Below are positions 51,733-59,966 of a stretch of 64,000 nt of DNA, in pieces. Under the pieces are notes generated by a model. The model made no database searches. It was not told the origin of the DNA and saw only the letters and a list, made by a program, of their open reading frames with translations. Every line of letters starts with the position of its first letter. The stretch's first letter is position 1. The DNA is from SABY01 sp964593705. GTDB taxonomy: Bacteria; Bacteroidota; Bacteroidia; Bacteroidales; 4484-276. The stretch lies in assembly GCA_964593705.1 (NCBI GenBank), contig CAZQIV010000018.1, positions 1 through 64,000 of the forward strand. The letters run 5' to 3'. Both the position numbers and the translations under genes were made by a program.

Positions 51733-52025
51733 AAGCCGAAATATTTAATTTTCAGGGATGGATAATCGAAACAGCACAGGAAAAACTTACTGAACTCATG
51801 GAAAAACTCTTAAATTCCTCCGGTTTTACTGTTCTTGATAAAGTAGAACACGCCTTTAAACCTGACGGATTTACAGCAGTTTGGATTCTTGCAGAAAGCC
51901 ATCTTGCCGTACATTCGTTTCCCGAAGAAAGCAAAACCTACATCGAAATCAGTAGCTGCAATCAAAAAAAGAATAACACATTCGTCATGTTATTGGATAA
52001 ATTAGTGATTAAAGAAGCCGGATAA
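51729..52025 (+). CDS. speD: S-adenosylmethionine decarboxylase proenzyme
   Basis: A 98-residue SpeD of the short prokaryotic class. The autocleavage site is AESHLAVHSFPE: cleavage before Ser57 would generate the pyruvoyl group, with His62 and Cys77 (in EISSC) as the processing and catalytic residues. It is shorter than typical class 1B enzymes (about 115-130 residues), mostly at the C-terminus, though all active residues are present. The product, decarboxylated SAM, is the donor for the aminopropyltransferase at 49537. Start overlaps the 34-residue ORF; the K+ channel gene follows after two bases. Confidence 0.88.
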   Translation: MKAEIFNFQGWIIETAQEKLTELMEKLLNSSGFTVLDKVEHAFKPDGFTAVWILAESHLAVHSFPEESKTYIEISSCNQKKNNTFVMLLDKLVIKEAG

Positions 52026-52027
52026 TT

Positions 52028-53098
52028 ATGAATAAAAAAACAATAATTACTGCTACCAGAATTGCTGGTGCTTCATTGTTTTTTGTACTCCTGCTTTTGA
52101 TAATCAGGTATGTTGAAAAAGATGCGGAAGGGAGCTCCATAAAAACTATCTTCGATGCTTTCTGGTATTCAATTGTTACCCTTACCACGGTAGGTTATGG
52201 CGACTCCTACCCCATAACTGTAACCGGAAAACTCCTCAGCCTGGTGTTGATCCTCTTTAGTTTGGGTGTTTTAAGTTATGTTATCGGACAAATTAGTAGT
52301 AAAATTCAGGCATATATGGAAAAGAAAAAACTCGGATTATTTGGAACAGATTTCGAAAATCATGTTATTCTGGTAGGCTGGAATGACTTTGGAAAATTGA
52401 TTGCCGATGAAATTATCCGTGCAAATCAAAAAATGGCCATCATTACCGATGAACGCAATGATGTAGATCTCATCAAAGATTTATATGGTGATAATGTTTT
52501 TATCAATTTTGGGGAACTCAATAGCATGGAGTCACTCGAAAAAACAAATATCGGAAAATCAGTTTCACTGTTTATTAATCTTTCAGATGATTCCAAAGCC
52601 CTGGTGTATCTCATCAATCTTCGCAAATATTTCAAGGATGTTAATGTTGTGGCCTATCTTTCAAACACCGAGCTAAGAGAAACTTTTTATAGTGCCGGCG
52701 CAACCTATGTTATCCCTGAAAAAGATATAAGCTCAAAGCTTATTGCCAGTTTTGTGTTTGAGCCCGATGTGGCCAAATTTGCCGAAGACCTCATTACAAC
52801 TTCAACCAATAAAGAATCATGCGACATGGTTGAGTTTAAAGTTGGCGATAAGAATCCTTTTTTAGGCATTAACTGCCTTGAAGCTTTTATTTCGCTTAAA
52901 AAAGAAAACAATGTCGTCTTGTTGGGCTTATCTAAAAAAAGCAATGACAGGTACAATTTGATTAAAAATCCGGGTGAGGAGGTCATTGTCGAAAAGGGCG
53001 ACTACCTGATAATTGTTGTTGACGGAAACTCCAAAAAAGAAATAGAAAAACTTTTTGAAGCAAAAGAAGGCCGGATGCTTCGGGTTGAAACAAAATAA
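52028..53098 (+). CDS. two-helix potassium channel with RCK (TrkA-N/TrkA-C) domains
   Basis: A 356-residue channel subunit. Residues 10-27 and 66-90 form the two membrane helices around the pore loop, with selectivity filter TVGYGD (54-59). Residues about 110-235 are an RCK domain with a Rossmann start (VILVGWNDFGKLIADEI), and about 262-350 a TrkA-C domain. Tetramers of such subunits gate K+ in response to a nucleotide or ion. It lies two bases after speD; polyamines block many K+ channels, so control by the operon's own product is a plausible inference. Confidence 0.9.
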   Translation: MNKKTIITATRIAGASLFFVLLLLIIRYVEKDAEGSSIKTIFDAFWYSIVTLTTVGYGDSYPITVTGKLLSLVLILFSLGVLSYVIGQISSKIQAYMEKKKLGLFGTDFENHVILVGWNDFGKLIADEIIRANQKMAIITDERNDVDLIKDLYGDNVFINFGELNSMESLEKTNIGKSVSLFINLSDDSKALVYLINLRKYFKDVNVVAYLSNTELRETFYSAGATYVIPEKDISSKLIASFVFEPDVAKFAEDLITTSTNKESCDMVEFKVGDKNPFLGINCLEAFISLKKENNVVLLGLSKKSNDRYNLIKNPGEEVIVEKGDYLIIVVDGNSKKEIEKLFEAKEGRMLRVETK

Positions 53099-53194
53099 AC
53101 AGAAAGATAGCCACAACCTGTCCCGATTTTTCGGGAGATGCACGGATAAGATGGGAAAAGAAAAGCCACGGATGCACGAATGAATGCAAAAAAA

Positions 53195-53412
53195 GAAGCC
53201 ACTAATGCACGGATGGTTTTTATCCGTGCATCCGTGGCCTAATTATCATCAGTGCATCCGTGGCCTAATTTCTATCCGTGCATCAATAGCCTAATTTCCA
53301 TCCGTGCATCCGTGGCCTAATTTCCATCCATGCATCCGTGGCCTAATTATCATCAGTGCATCCGTGGCCATTTTCCTCTAACCATTCATCCGTGCATCCG
53401 TGGCCACATTTT
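53195..53412. repeat. ATCCGTGCATCCGTGGCCTAATT tandem repeats, left of GxxExxY
   Basis: Seven or eight imperfect units built from GTGCATCCGTGGCCTAATT and ATCATC or TTCCATC, starting with a hairpin (GCACGGAT..ATCCGTGC, about 53208-53233). Spacing is regular and short with no unique spacers, so it is not a CRISPR. The same sequence resumes beyond the GxxExxY gene at 53856. The bases before it (53099-53194) show related fragments such as CCACGGATGCACG in the other orientation. Confidence 0.85.
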
Positions 53413-53424
53413 TATTGGTGGTCT

Positions 53425-53799
53425 TCAAAGTACAAGACGTTTATATTTGAACCTTAGCTCCCCAAAATTAGCCAACAAACCAAGCCTCATCTCCGAAACC
53501 TTCAGGTAGTTGATTGTTTGTGCAATAAATTCATTCGTAATAGCCTTAACCCCTTTAACTTCAAGAATAATCTTATCCATCACAACAAAATCAGCATAAA
53601 ATTTATGAGGCAGGATAATCCCCTTATAATTCACCACAAATTCCTGCTCACGTTGATAAGGAATACCAGCCATTTTAAACTCATATTCCAGGGCATCCTT
53701 ATAAACGATTTCAAGGAAGCCGGAGCCAAGGTTGTTATGAACCTCATAACACAATCCAATTATCCGATAGGAGTCTTCTTTATAGAGTAAGTCTTTCAT
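53425..53799 (-). CDS. GxxExxY protein (second copy)
   Basis: A 124-residue GxxExxY protein: GSGFLEIVYKDALEYEF carries G-x-x-E-x-x-Y (GFLEIVY), preceded by CYEVHNNLG and followed by YADFVVMDKIILEVKGVKAI, the conserved D-x(n)-E-x-K strand that resembles a nuclease core. The start is ATG at 53799 (MKDLLYKEDSY); the longer frame to 53844 runs into the repeat. It is about as long as the copy at 9686 but clearly diverged from it, and is likewise enclosed by repeats of a different sequence. Confidence 0.88.
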   Translation of the reverse strand: MKDLLYKEDSYRIIGLCYEVHNNLGSGFLEIVYKDALEYEFKMAGIPYQREQEFVVNYKGIILPHKFYADFVVMDKIILEVKGVKAITNEFIAQTINYLKVSEMRLGLLANFGELRFKYKRLVL

Positions 53800-53823
53800 A
53801 CATACAAAACTAAAAAATAATAT

Positions 53824-53990
53824 GCCACGGATGCACGGATGCATAAATATTTTTTCATCCGTGCATCCGTGGCCTAATTATCATCCGTGCATCCGTGGCC
53901 TAATTATCATCCGTACATTAGTGGCCTAATTTCTAACCGTGCATCGGTGGCTTTGTTTTTTAATTTCTATCCGTGCATCAGTGGCCATTT
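53824..53990. repeat. ATCCGTGCATCCGTGG repeats and perfect 18-bp hairpin, right of GxxExxY
   Basis: GCCACGGATGCACGGATG (53824-53841) is exactly complementary to CATCCGTGCATCCGTGGC (53856-53873) over a 14-base loop. Four further units of the left array (CATCCGTGGCCTAATTATC and variants) follow, ending near 53990. Confidence 0.85.
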
Positions 53991-54045
53991 AATTTTTTTT
54001 TGTATCTTCGATTTTTAATTCTCAACCATAAAAAAGGAGGTATCT

Positions 54046-54342
54046 ATGCAAACTTACATTTTATTTACAAAGCTTTCAACTGATCTTTCGTATGAAATGA
54101 AAAACCGTGAACGCCAGGGACGCAGTTGGCTTGAACAGGTAAAAAGCAAATGTCCGGAGGTGAAATTTATTGCGCACTATGCAATTTTAGGAGAGCACGA
54201 TTTTATTGATATTTATGAAGCACCCGATCCTGAAACCGCCGCCAAAGTTTCGATGATAAGCCAGGCCAATGGTGCCATTCAGGCCAAGAGCATACTGGCT
54301 ATTCAGTACAAACGATTTATTGAATTAACCGAAGAAATTTAA
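54046..54342 (+). CDS. GYD-domain protein
   Basis: A 98-residue GYD-family protein with an alpha/beta barrel-like (ferredoxin-fold) layout: MQTYILFTKLST, a central VKFIAHYAILGEHDFIDIYEAPD segment that carries the family motif region, and ILAIQYKRF at the end. Its function is unknown. It stands alone between the repeat array and a terminator, preceded by AGGAGG at 54036, an unusually strong ribosome site for this phylum. Confidence 0.85.
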   Translation: MQTYILFTKLSTDLSYEMKNRERQGRSWLEQVKSKCPEVKFIAHYAILGEHDFIDIYEAPDPETAAKVSMISQANGAIQAKSILAIQYKRFIELTEEI

Positions 54343-54366
54343 TTTCTGGAGATTTTAATCAAATCA

Positions 54367-54402
54367 AAAAATCCCTTTCTTTACATAGAGAAGGGGATTT
54401 TC
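54367..54402. terminator. bidirectional terminator between GYD and FRG genes
   Basis: AAAATCCCTTTCT (54368-54380) pairs with AGAAGGGGATTTT (54389-54401) with one G-U pair. The genes on either side converge, and A or T tracts lie on both flanks. Confidence 0.75.
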
Positions 54403-54407
54403 TTATT

Positions 54408-55199
54408 TTATTGCTTTGGTGAGTAATGCCTTTTAAGCCATTTCGAAAGCCCATCAAATCCGGGAAATAAAACACGTTCGTTTATATTAACCTGATCGAG
54501 TTTATCTCTTATCTCCCACTTTATTTCAGCAGGTATCCTGATTCTGAAATACAAATCCGGTTTATCTTCCAGCCAATCATCCAGCAAACTTTCGGCATGC
54601 GACATAAAAGTAAAAATAGCAAACTGGTTCACAATACGGTTATCCAACGATGGCGATTCAAAAGCTACTGCAAATTCAGAACTATCCTCCGACAGTTCTT
54701 CAAGATTTTCATATACCTTACTCAACATGGAGCTTGTAAAGCTATTTGAACCAATCCTGCATAACTCTTTGCTAAGTTTATCAGGCAAATAATTATTGAG
54801 AGCCTCATATTTCAATGCCCAGATAATGCCATCCCGGTCAAATTTATCCAATTCGGCGGTTACAAAATGTAAAGCAACGTAAGGCGAATATGTCCAGTCT
54901 AACAAGCGTGTTGGCAGCCCGTGATGTTGCGCCAGGGCAAGCCAGTCCCAGTCGGTATTATTGATTACCTCGGGGCGGTGCGAATATTTTTTGAAGTTTC
55001 GCAGCAGGTGAAATTCAAGCGTTTTAAAATTCCCGCCAAGCCTCATCAACGATGTTTTCATGGAATAATCGAAATTGGATAAACCACGGTAAATATAGGG
55101 TGACCTGATTCTGTCGATCTTATTGTTATAAGAATCATAAAATAAAATTTCCTGTAAATCAGTCCAACCTGTAGGACAGAGTTCTTTTTTTAACTTCAT
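54408..55199 (-). CDS. FRG-domain protein
   Basis: A 263-residue protein with the FRG domain (about residues 15-190): the name-giving YRGLSNF at residues 37-43, EFHLLRNFKKYS, and DWLALAQHHGLPTRLLDWTYSPYVALHF, which is the most conserved part of the family. FRG proteins are widespread and poorly characterised; several occur in toxin or phage-defence settings. Here it is single, convergent with the GYD gene and divergent from ompA, with no partner gene, so a defence role is not supported by context. Confidence 0.88.
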   Translation of the reverse strand: MKLKKELCPTGWTDLQEILFYDSYNNKIDRIRSPYIYRGLSNFDYSMKTSLMRLGGNFKTLEFHLLRNFKKYSHRPEVINNTDWDWLALAQHHGLPTRLLDWTYSPYVALHFVTAELDKFDRDGIIWALKYEALNNYLPDKLSKELCRIGSNSFTSSMLSKVYENLEELSEDSSEFAVAFESPSLDNRIVNQFAIFTFMSHAESLLDDWLEDKPDLYFRIRIPAEIKWEIRDKLDQVNINERVLFPGFDGLSKWLKRHYSPKQ

Positions 55200-55431
55200 T
55201 ATTTTACTTTTGTTACAAAGCTAACTTGTTTTTATCTTATCTGATCGTATTTAAAAAAATATGTGCTAAAAGCAACGATATTTTTAAAAGTAAAAAAAAT
55301 TACAATTGTGATTTTCTCAATGAACATACTGGATTATGATGTGTTTAGCCTTTAATTTTTTTTCTACTTGGGGAAAAAAAATTACATTTGATTGTTAAAA
55401 ATAATTTTCATTCACTAAACAAATTAAAAAT

Positions 55432-56790
55432 ATGAAAAAATCTTTATTTATTTTGGCAATTATCGCCGCTTTTGCTTTTACTTCAAAAGCTCAAAGCACA
55501 GATTACCCATGGTTAGTTGGAGTCAGCACCAATTATATTGATTTTAATACTATTGAACAAAGTTTGGGCGATCAGTTTTCGGATGCAAACTGGATGGAAA
55601 AAACCTTGCCCGGGATGATAAGAATTGGAAGAAACATCAACCCTTCTTTCAACGCTTCTGCACTGTTTGCCACAGTTCAGACAGATTCTGACAAAATGAA
55701 TCTGATTCCACTTGACCGAGTAATCGAAACTGATAAATTTTACAAGTTTGGGGTTCAGCTTGAATACAAATTGGCAAACGACTACATCATTAATCAAACC
55801 AGTTGGTTTGACCCCTATTTATTTTTAGGAATGAATGGCTCAGCCATTGATGAATTGACCTACCTCTCCAGTTCAATGGGTGTTGGATTTAATATATGGG
55901 TTATCAAGCAATTTGGAGTAAATTTCCAGGGTTCTTATGACTACAATTACGATTTTAATGATTACATGCATTATTCGATTGGATTGGTTGCCCGCATTGG
56001 AAAAAAACATGATATGGATGGAGATGGAGTTTCCGACAAGAATGATCTTTGTCCTGAAGTTGCAGGCTTGCCCGAATTTATGGGATGCCCCGACACCGAT
56101 GGTGATGGCATTGCCGACAAAGATGACGAATGCCCGAGAGCTGCAGGCCCGGCTGAGCTTAACGGATGCCCTGATACAGATGGCGATGGCGTTGCCGACA
56201 AAAATGATCAATGTCCGAATGAGGCTGGTTTAGCTGAGTTTAACGGTTGCCCCGATACCGATGGTGATGGTGTGATGGATAAAAACGACCGTTGCCCTGA
56301 AATTGCAGGTCTGGCAGAGTATAATGGATGCCCTGACACTGACGGCGATGGAGTTCCTGACAATTTAGATGATTGTCCTAATGAAGTGGGTCCAAAGAAT
56401 AACAAAGGATGTCCTGTTCCAGTTGTTGTCCCTGTAGAAATAACCCAACAATTGGATTTCCACTCTGACCATGTACAGTTTAAAACATCAAGTGCTGAAC
56501 TAATGACACAATCTTATGAAAATCTAAATAAAGCATTAGACATTATGAAGGCTTATCCAAAAGCAAAATTTACAATTTATGGATACACTGATAATACCGG
56601 GTCGGCTAACCTTAATTTAAAACTGTCAGTAGAGAGGGCTAATTCTGTTAAAAAATATTTTGTGAAAAAAGGTATCGATGCACTTAGGTTGGAATCAGGT
56701 GGATTTGGCGATAAAAATCCCATTGCCCCTAACGATTCACCAGAAGGAAGAGCTGAGAACAGACGCGTAGAAATTAAACTAATTCAATAA
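55432..56790 (+). CDS. OmpA-family outer membrane protein with thrombospondin-3 repeats
   Basis: A 452-residue outer-membrane protein: signal peptide (to about FTSKAQ, residue 21), an N-terminal beta-barrel domain (about 25-195), five thrombospondin type 3 repeats (about 197-330; DTDGDGVADKNDQCPNEAG form, calcium-binding), and a C-terminal OmpA-like peptidoglycan-binding domain (about 340-452) with LSVERANSVKKYF and the closing GRAENRRVEIKL carrying the conserved Arg residues. It anchors the outer membrane to the cell wall. It is followed by a series of hairpins and a terminator. Confidence 0.95.
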   Translation: MKKSLFILAIIAAFAFTSKAQSTDYPWLVGVSTNYIDFNTIEQSLGDQFSDANWMEKTLPGMIRIGRNINPSFNASALFATVQTDSDKMNLIPLDRVIETDKFYKFGVQLEYKLANDYIINQTSWFDPYLFLGMNGSAIDELTYLSSSMGVGFNIWVIKQFGVNFQGSYDYNYDFNDYMHYSIGLVARIGKKHDMDGDGVSDKNDLCPEVAGLPEFMGCPDTDGDGIADKDDECPRAAGPAELNGCPDTDGDGVADKNDQCPNEAGLAEFNGCPDTDGDGVMDKNDRCPEIAGLAEYNGCPDTDGDGVPDNLDDCPNEVGPKNNKGCPVPVVVPVEITQQLDFHSDHVQFKTSSAELMTQSYENLNKALDIMKAYPKAKFTIYGYTDNTGSANLNLKLSVERANSVKKYFVKKGIDALRLESGGFGDKNPIAPNDSPEGRAENRRVEIKLIQ

Positions 56791-56804
56791 TATTCTTTTT
56801 AACC

Positions 56805-56960
56805 TGATTAATTCACAAATTCGTTGAATTTGTGAATTAATCACCGAAGGCCGAAAATATTTATTTAAAATATTTTCGAGGGTTAATCCTCGAATTTCCT
56901 TTGGAAATTCGGCTCTGCAGGCTTTTTAGCTTGCAGAATGAAAAATTCATGAATTTTTCA
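56805..56960. repeat. run of six adjacent palindromes after ompA
   Basis: Consecutive hairpins: an 18-bp perfect stem with loop GTT (56805-56843); CGAAAATATTT/AAATATTTTCG (56852-56878); CGAGG/CCTCG (56877-56892); CGAATTTCC/GGAAATTCG (56891-56911); CTGCAGGCT/AGCTTGCAG (56915-56936); and a 22-base perfect palindrome (56939-56960). Several share end bases. They lie between the ompA stop and its terminator, so they would form a structured 3' untranslated region. Confidence 0.85.
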
Positions 56961-56975
56961 GATTAACAACTTATA

Positions 56976-57012
56976 AAAAAAGAGCAATCATAAATGGTTG
57001 CTCTTTTTTTTT
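56976..57012 (+). terminator. rho-independent terminator of ompA
   Basis: AAAGAGCAATCA pairs with TGGTTGCTCTTT around TAAA, followed by eight or more T residues. The stretch from here to 57213 shows no gene. Confidence 0.85.
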
Positions 57013-57213
57013 GCCTTACATGCAAAATTTCCCGATCGTTTTGAAAGAAAACGGTGTCGCTTAATCGCAGGGAAGACAATGCTGGTTGAGTGTTAAATTT
57101 GCAACTTTTATCAACATTTATATTTTTTTAATGAGTTCTTAAAAGTACAACTATTTGCAATCAATTCCAACCTGTATGAGCAAAATGGGCTAACTTTGCA
57201 AAAATTGTAGCAC

Positions 57214-58350
57214 GTGAAGATAGCTGTTAACACCAGGCTTTTATTAAAAGGAAAACTCGAGGGAATTGGCTGGTTTACCTACGAGAACCTGAAACGAATT
57301 ACCCGTCAGCACCCTGAACATGATTTTTATTTTTTGTTCGACAGGAAATTTGACCAGGAATTTATTTTTGCCGCCAATGTACATCCATTAGTAATTCATC
57401 CACAGGCACGACATCCAATACTTTATTATTTATGGTTTGAGCAAGCCATCCCCCGTACACTCAAGAAAATTGGTGCGGATATCTTTTTTTCACCCGATGG
57501 ATATTTGTCGTTGAATACTGATGTGCCCTCGATGAATGTTTTTCACGACCTGAATTTTGAGCACTATCCAAAAGATTTACCCTGGATCGAGCGTAAGTTT
57601 TACAGGCATTATTTTCCGGCTTATGCCCACAAAGCCAACCGTATTGCAACAGTATCGGAATATTCAAAAAACGATACCGTAAAGCTTTATGGTGTGGATA
57701 AAAAGAAAATTGATGTGGTATATAATGGTGCAAACGAAGCCTTTAAACCCATCGATGAAACCATAAAAGTTGAAATTAGAAATAAATACACTGCCGGATA
57801 TCCCTATTTTATTTTCGTTGGCTCCCTTCACCCGCGTAAGAATCTTGCAAGATTATTTACTGCTTTTGATGTTTTCAAAAAAACTGATCAGCAAAACATC
57901 AAGCTTTTGATAGTTGGCGAGAAAAAGTGGTGGACACCTGAAATCAATGATACTTTTGAAAAAATGGGGCACAAACAGGATGTCGTTTTTGCCGGAAGAC
58001 TCAAGGTCTCTGAATTACATCTTGTTCTGGCTTCAGCATTGGCCACCGCTTATGTTAGCTACTTTGAGGGCTTTGGAATTCCTATTATTGAATCCTATTT
58101 CTGCGATGTACCGGTTATTACTTCCAACGTTACTTCAATGCCTGAGGTTTCCGGTGATGCATCTTTGCTTGTTGACCCATTTTCGATCGACTCGATTGCA
58201 AATGCACTAAGCAACATGGCCACCGATGAAAAGCTCAGGCAATCATTAATCGAAAAAGGAAGGGAAAGGCGTAAAATGTTTAGCTGGCAAAAAACATCTG
58301 AGCGACTTTGGTGTTCTATCCAAAAATTGATAGAACAAATTGACAAATAA
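57214..58350 (+). CDS. glycosyltransferase family 4 protein
   Basis: A 378-residue GT-B fold glycosyltransferase. The C-terminal donor-binding half has the GT4 signature SYFEGFGIPIIESYFCDVPV (about residues 283-302) with the E-x7-E pattern, and FVGSLHPRKN at the start of that domain. The N-terminal half binds the acceptor. The start is GTG 57214, since MKIAVNTRLLLKGKLEGIGW is the usual beginning. It is followed after two bases by a membrane protein gene, so the two may form an operon. The acceptor sugar or lipid cannot be read. Confidence 0.9.
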   Translation: MKIAVNTRLLLKGKLEGIGWFTYENLKRITRQHPEHDFYFLFDRKFDQEFIFAANVHPLVIHPQARHPILYYLWFEQAIPRTLKKIGADIFFSPDGYLSLNTDVPSMNVFHDLNFEHYPKDLPWIERKFYRHYFPAYAHKANRIATVSEYSKNDTVKLYGVDKKKIDVVYNGANEAFKPIDETIKVEIRNKYTAGYPYFIFVGSLHPRKNLARLFTAFDVFKKTDQQNIKLLIVGEKKWWTPEINDTFEKMGHKQDVVFAGRLKVSELHLVLASALATAYVSYFEGFGIPIIESYFCDVPVITSNVTSMPEVSGDASLLVDPFSIDSIANALSNMATDEKLRQSLIEKGRERRKMFSWQKTSERLWCSIQKLIEQIDK

Positions 58351-58352
58351 AA

Positions 58353-58919
58353 ATGATCAGATACACACTTCCTACTTTATTCATTCTTATGCTTCCTTTA
58401 TGGCTATTTCCACAACAAAACGGGAATGCCGTGAACACTTCACTCGAATTTCTTGACAATCTTACCAGACAGGATTTTGAAGCCAACAAAAAATTTATGG
58501 CCAGGCTTTATGCCACCGACGAATTTTCGGAAACATTATCCAATTCGTGGAATTACCAGATTGATGGGTTAGGCTCATATCAAAACCTGAAAAGTACAAA
58601 ATATGACTATTTCCGAGAATATGAAATCGTTTACCTTACCTGCCAATTCGAGAAATCGGACTACACCATTAAATTGGTTTTTAACAACAAACAGGAAATA
58701 ACAGATATTTACTTCATCCCCTACCCTCCGCTTATTGCTGCCGGCGACCTGAACCACCTCTGGATAATAATGTTTTTAATTTTATGGGAATTGACATGGA
58801 AAGCAATGGGCTTGTGGAAAGCTGGGAAAAATCAAAAACCAGGCTGGTTTATTGCCATATTCATACTTCCAACCGCCGGCATTTTACCTATTATTTACAC
58901 TTTTTTTGTAAGGGATTAA
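58353..58919 (+). CDS. exported DUF3887-like protein with two C-terminal membrane helices (DUF5652-like)
   Basis: A 188-residue protein with an N-terminal signal sequence (to about residue 21), a DUF3887-like domain (about 25-125; FLDNLTRQDFEANKKFM) of the kind found in lipoproteins and peptidase-linked proteins, and two hydrophobic helices at the C-terminus separated by WKAMGLWKAGKNQKPGWF, which resembles DUF5652. The combination puts the DUF3887 domain outside the membrane. It is two bases from the glycosyltransferase stop. Function unknown. Confidence 0.65.
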   Translation: MIRYTLPTLFILMLPLWLFPQQNGNAVNTSLEFLDNLTRQDFEANKKFMARLYATDEFSETLSNSWNYQIDGLGSYQNLKSTKYDYFREYEIVYLTCQFEKSDYTIKLVFNNKQEITDIYFIPYPPLIAAGDLNHLWIIMFLILWELTWKAMGLWKAGKNQKPGWFIAIFILPTAGILPIIYTFFVRD

Positions 58920-58989
58920 ATTATCACAAAACGAAAAAAGCAAGCTCAATGGGCTGCTCATATTATACTAAAAGATTTTCAAAAAAATC

Positions 58990-59859
58990 CTAATCTATCG
59001 TACCTATATCCCCTTCTGTTATATCAGGGCAATCTTTACAATCCAGACTGCGGTTGTACATTTGCATGGCTCTCAAACTCATACCCATACTTGAAAATCC
59101 ACCATCGTGGAAAAGATTTTGCATAGTTACTTTTTTAGTAAGATCCGAGAAAATGGTAACACAATAATCAGCACATTCATCGGCTGTGGCATTTCCAAGT
59201 GGCGACATCCTTTCTGTAAAATCCATCAAGCCATCAATACCTTTTACACCACTACCGGCAGTAGTTTTGGTTGGCGACTGCGAAATTGTGTTCACCCTGA
59301 TTTTCCGTTCCCGGCCATAAATATATCCAAAACTTCGGGCTATCGATTCAAGCAATGCCTTAGCATCGGCCATATCATTGTAACCATACAGCGTACGCTG
59401 GGCAGCCACGTACGATAGGGCCAGCACTGAACCCCATTCGTTGATAGCATCTAACCTATACGCTACCTGTAAAACTTTATGAAACGAAACCGCCGAAATA
59501 TCCAGGGTTTTCATCAGGTAATTATAATTCAGTTTATCGTAGGTATTTCCCTTTCTCACATTCATCGACATGCCAATGGAATGCAGGATAAAGTCAACTT
59601 TCCCGCCAAAATGCTCCATGGTTTTATTAATCAGCGCTTCCAAATCTTTTTCACTCGTGGCATCGGCAGGAATAACAAGTGAACCGGTTTTTTTTGCCAG
59701 CTCATCAAGTTCGCCAAAACGAAGGGCTACGGGCGTGTTGGTCAATACAAACTCGGCGCCTTCGGCGTGGGCTTTTTCGGCTACTTTCCATGCAATCGAC
59801 ATGTTGTTTAGCGCACCAAATATAATCCCCTTCTTCCCTTTTAATAAGTTATAAGTCAT
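58990..59859 (-). CDS. fabI: enoyl-[acyl-carrier-protein] reductase (NADH)
   Basis: A 289-residue FabI, the short-chain reductase completing each round of fatty-acid elongation. It has the divergent FabI glycine motif GALNNMSIAWKVAEKA, SIGMSMN, and the catalytic YNDMADAK (Tyr-x6-Lys) preceded by LSYVAAQRTLYG. This is the triclosan-sensitive type in other bacteria. It is a little longer than E. coli FabI, with a C-terminal tail containing CKDCPD, a Cys pair of unclear role. A promoter-like sequence lies just upstream on this strand. Confidence 0.95.
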   Translation of the reverse strand: MTYNLLKGKKGIIFGALNNMSIAWKVAEKAHAEGAEFVLTNTPVALRFGELDELAKKTGSLVIPADATSEKDLEALINKTMEHFGGKVDFILHSIGMSMNVRKGNTYDKLNYNYLMKTLDISAVSFHKVLQVAYRLDAINEWGSVLALSYVAAQRTLYGYNDMADAKALLESIARSFGYIYGRERKIRVNTISQSPTKTTAGSGVKGIDGLMDFTERMSPLGNATADECADYCVTIFSDLTKKVTMQNLFHDGGFSSMGMSLRAMQMYNRSLDCKDCPDITEGDIGTID

Positions 59860-59896
59860 TGTTACCTTATTTAGTTTTGATTTAAATAATAGCGGC

Positions 59897-59927
59897 CAAA
59901 AATAGTATTATTCTATTAATTGCAAGA
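59897..59927 (-). promoter_or_regulatory. candidate fabI promoter
   Basis: On the minus strand, TATTTTTG (complement of 59897-59904) fits TAnnTTTG, with TTG (in TCTTGC, about 59923-59926) about 18-19 bases upstream as a partial -33. The start codon is about 38 bases downstream. Confidence 0.45.
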
Positions 59928-59966
59928 TAACGTAGGTTTTCCAATCCAAAATGAAAACCGAAGAAA

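Noticed and set aside
53195..53412. Possible CRISPR array
   Set aside because: Units are imperfect, directly adjacent and lack unique spacers; no cas genes are present. The same applies to the arrays at 1-98, 8433-8662 and 9372-9640.
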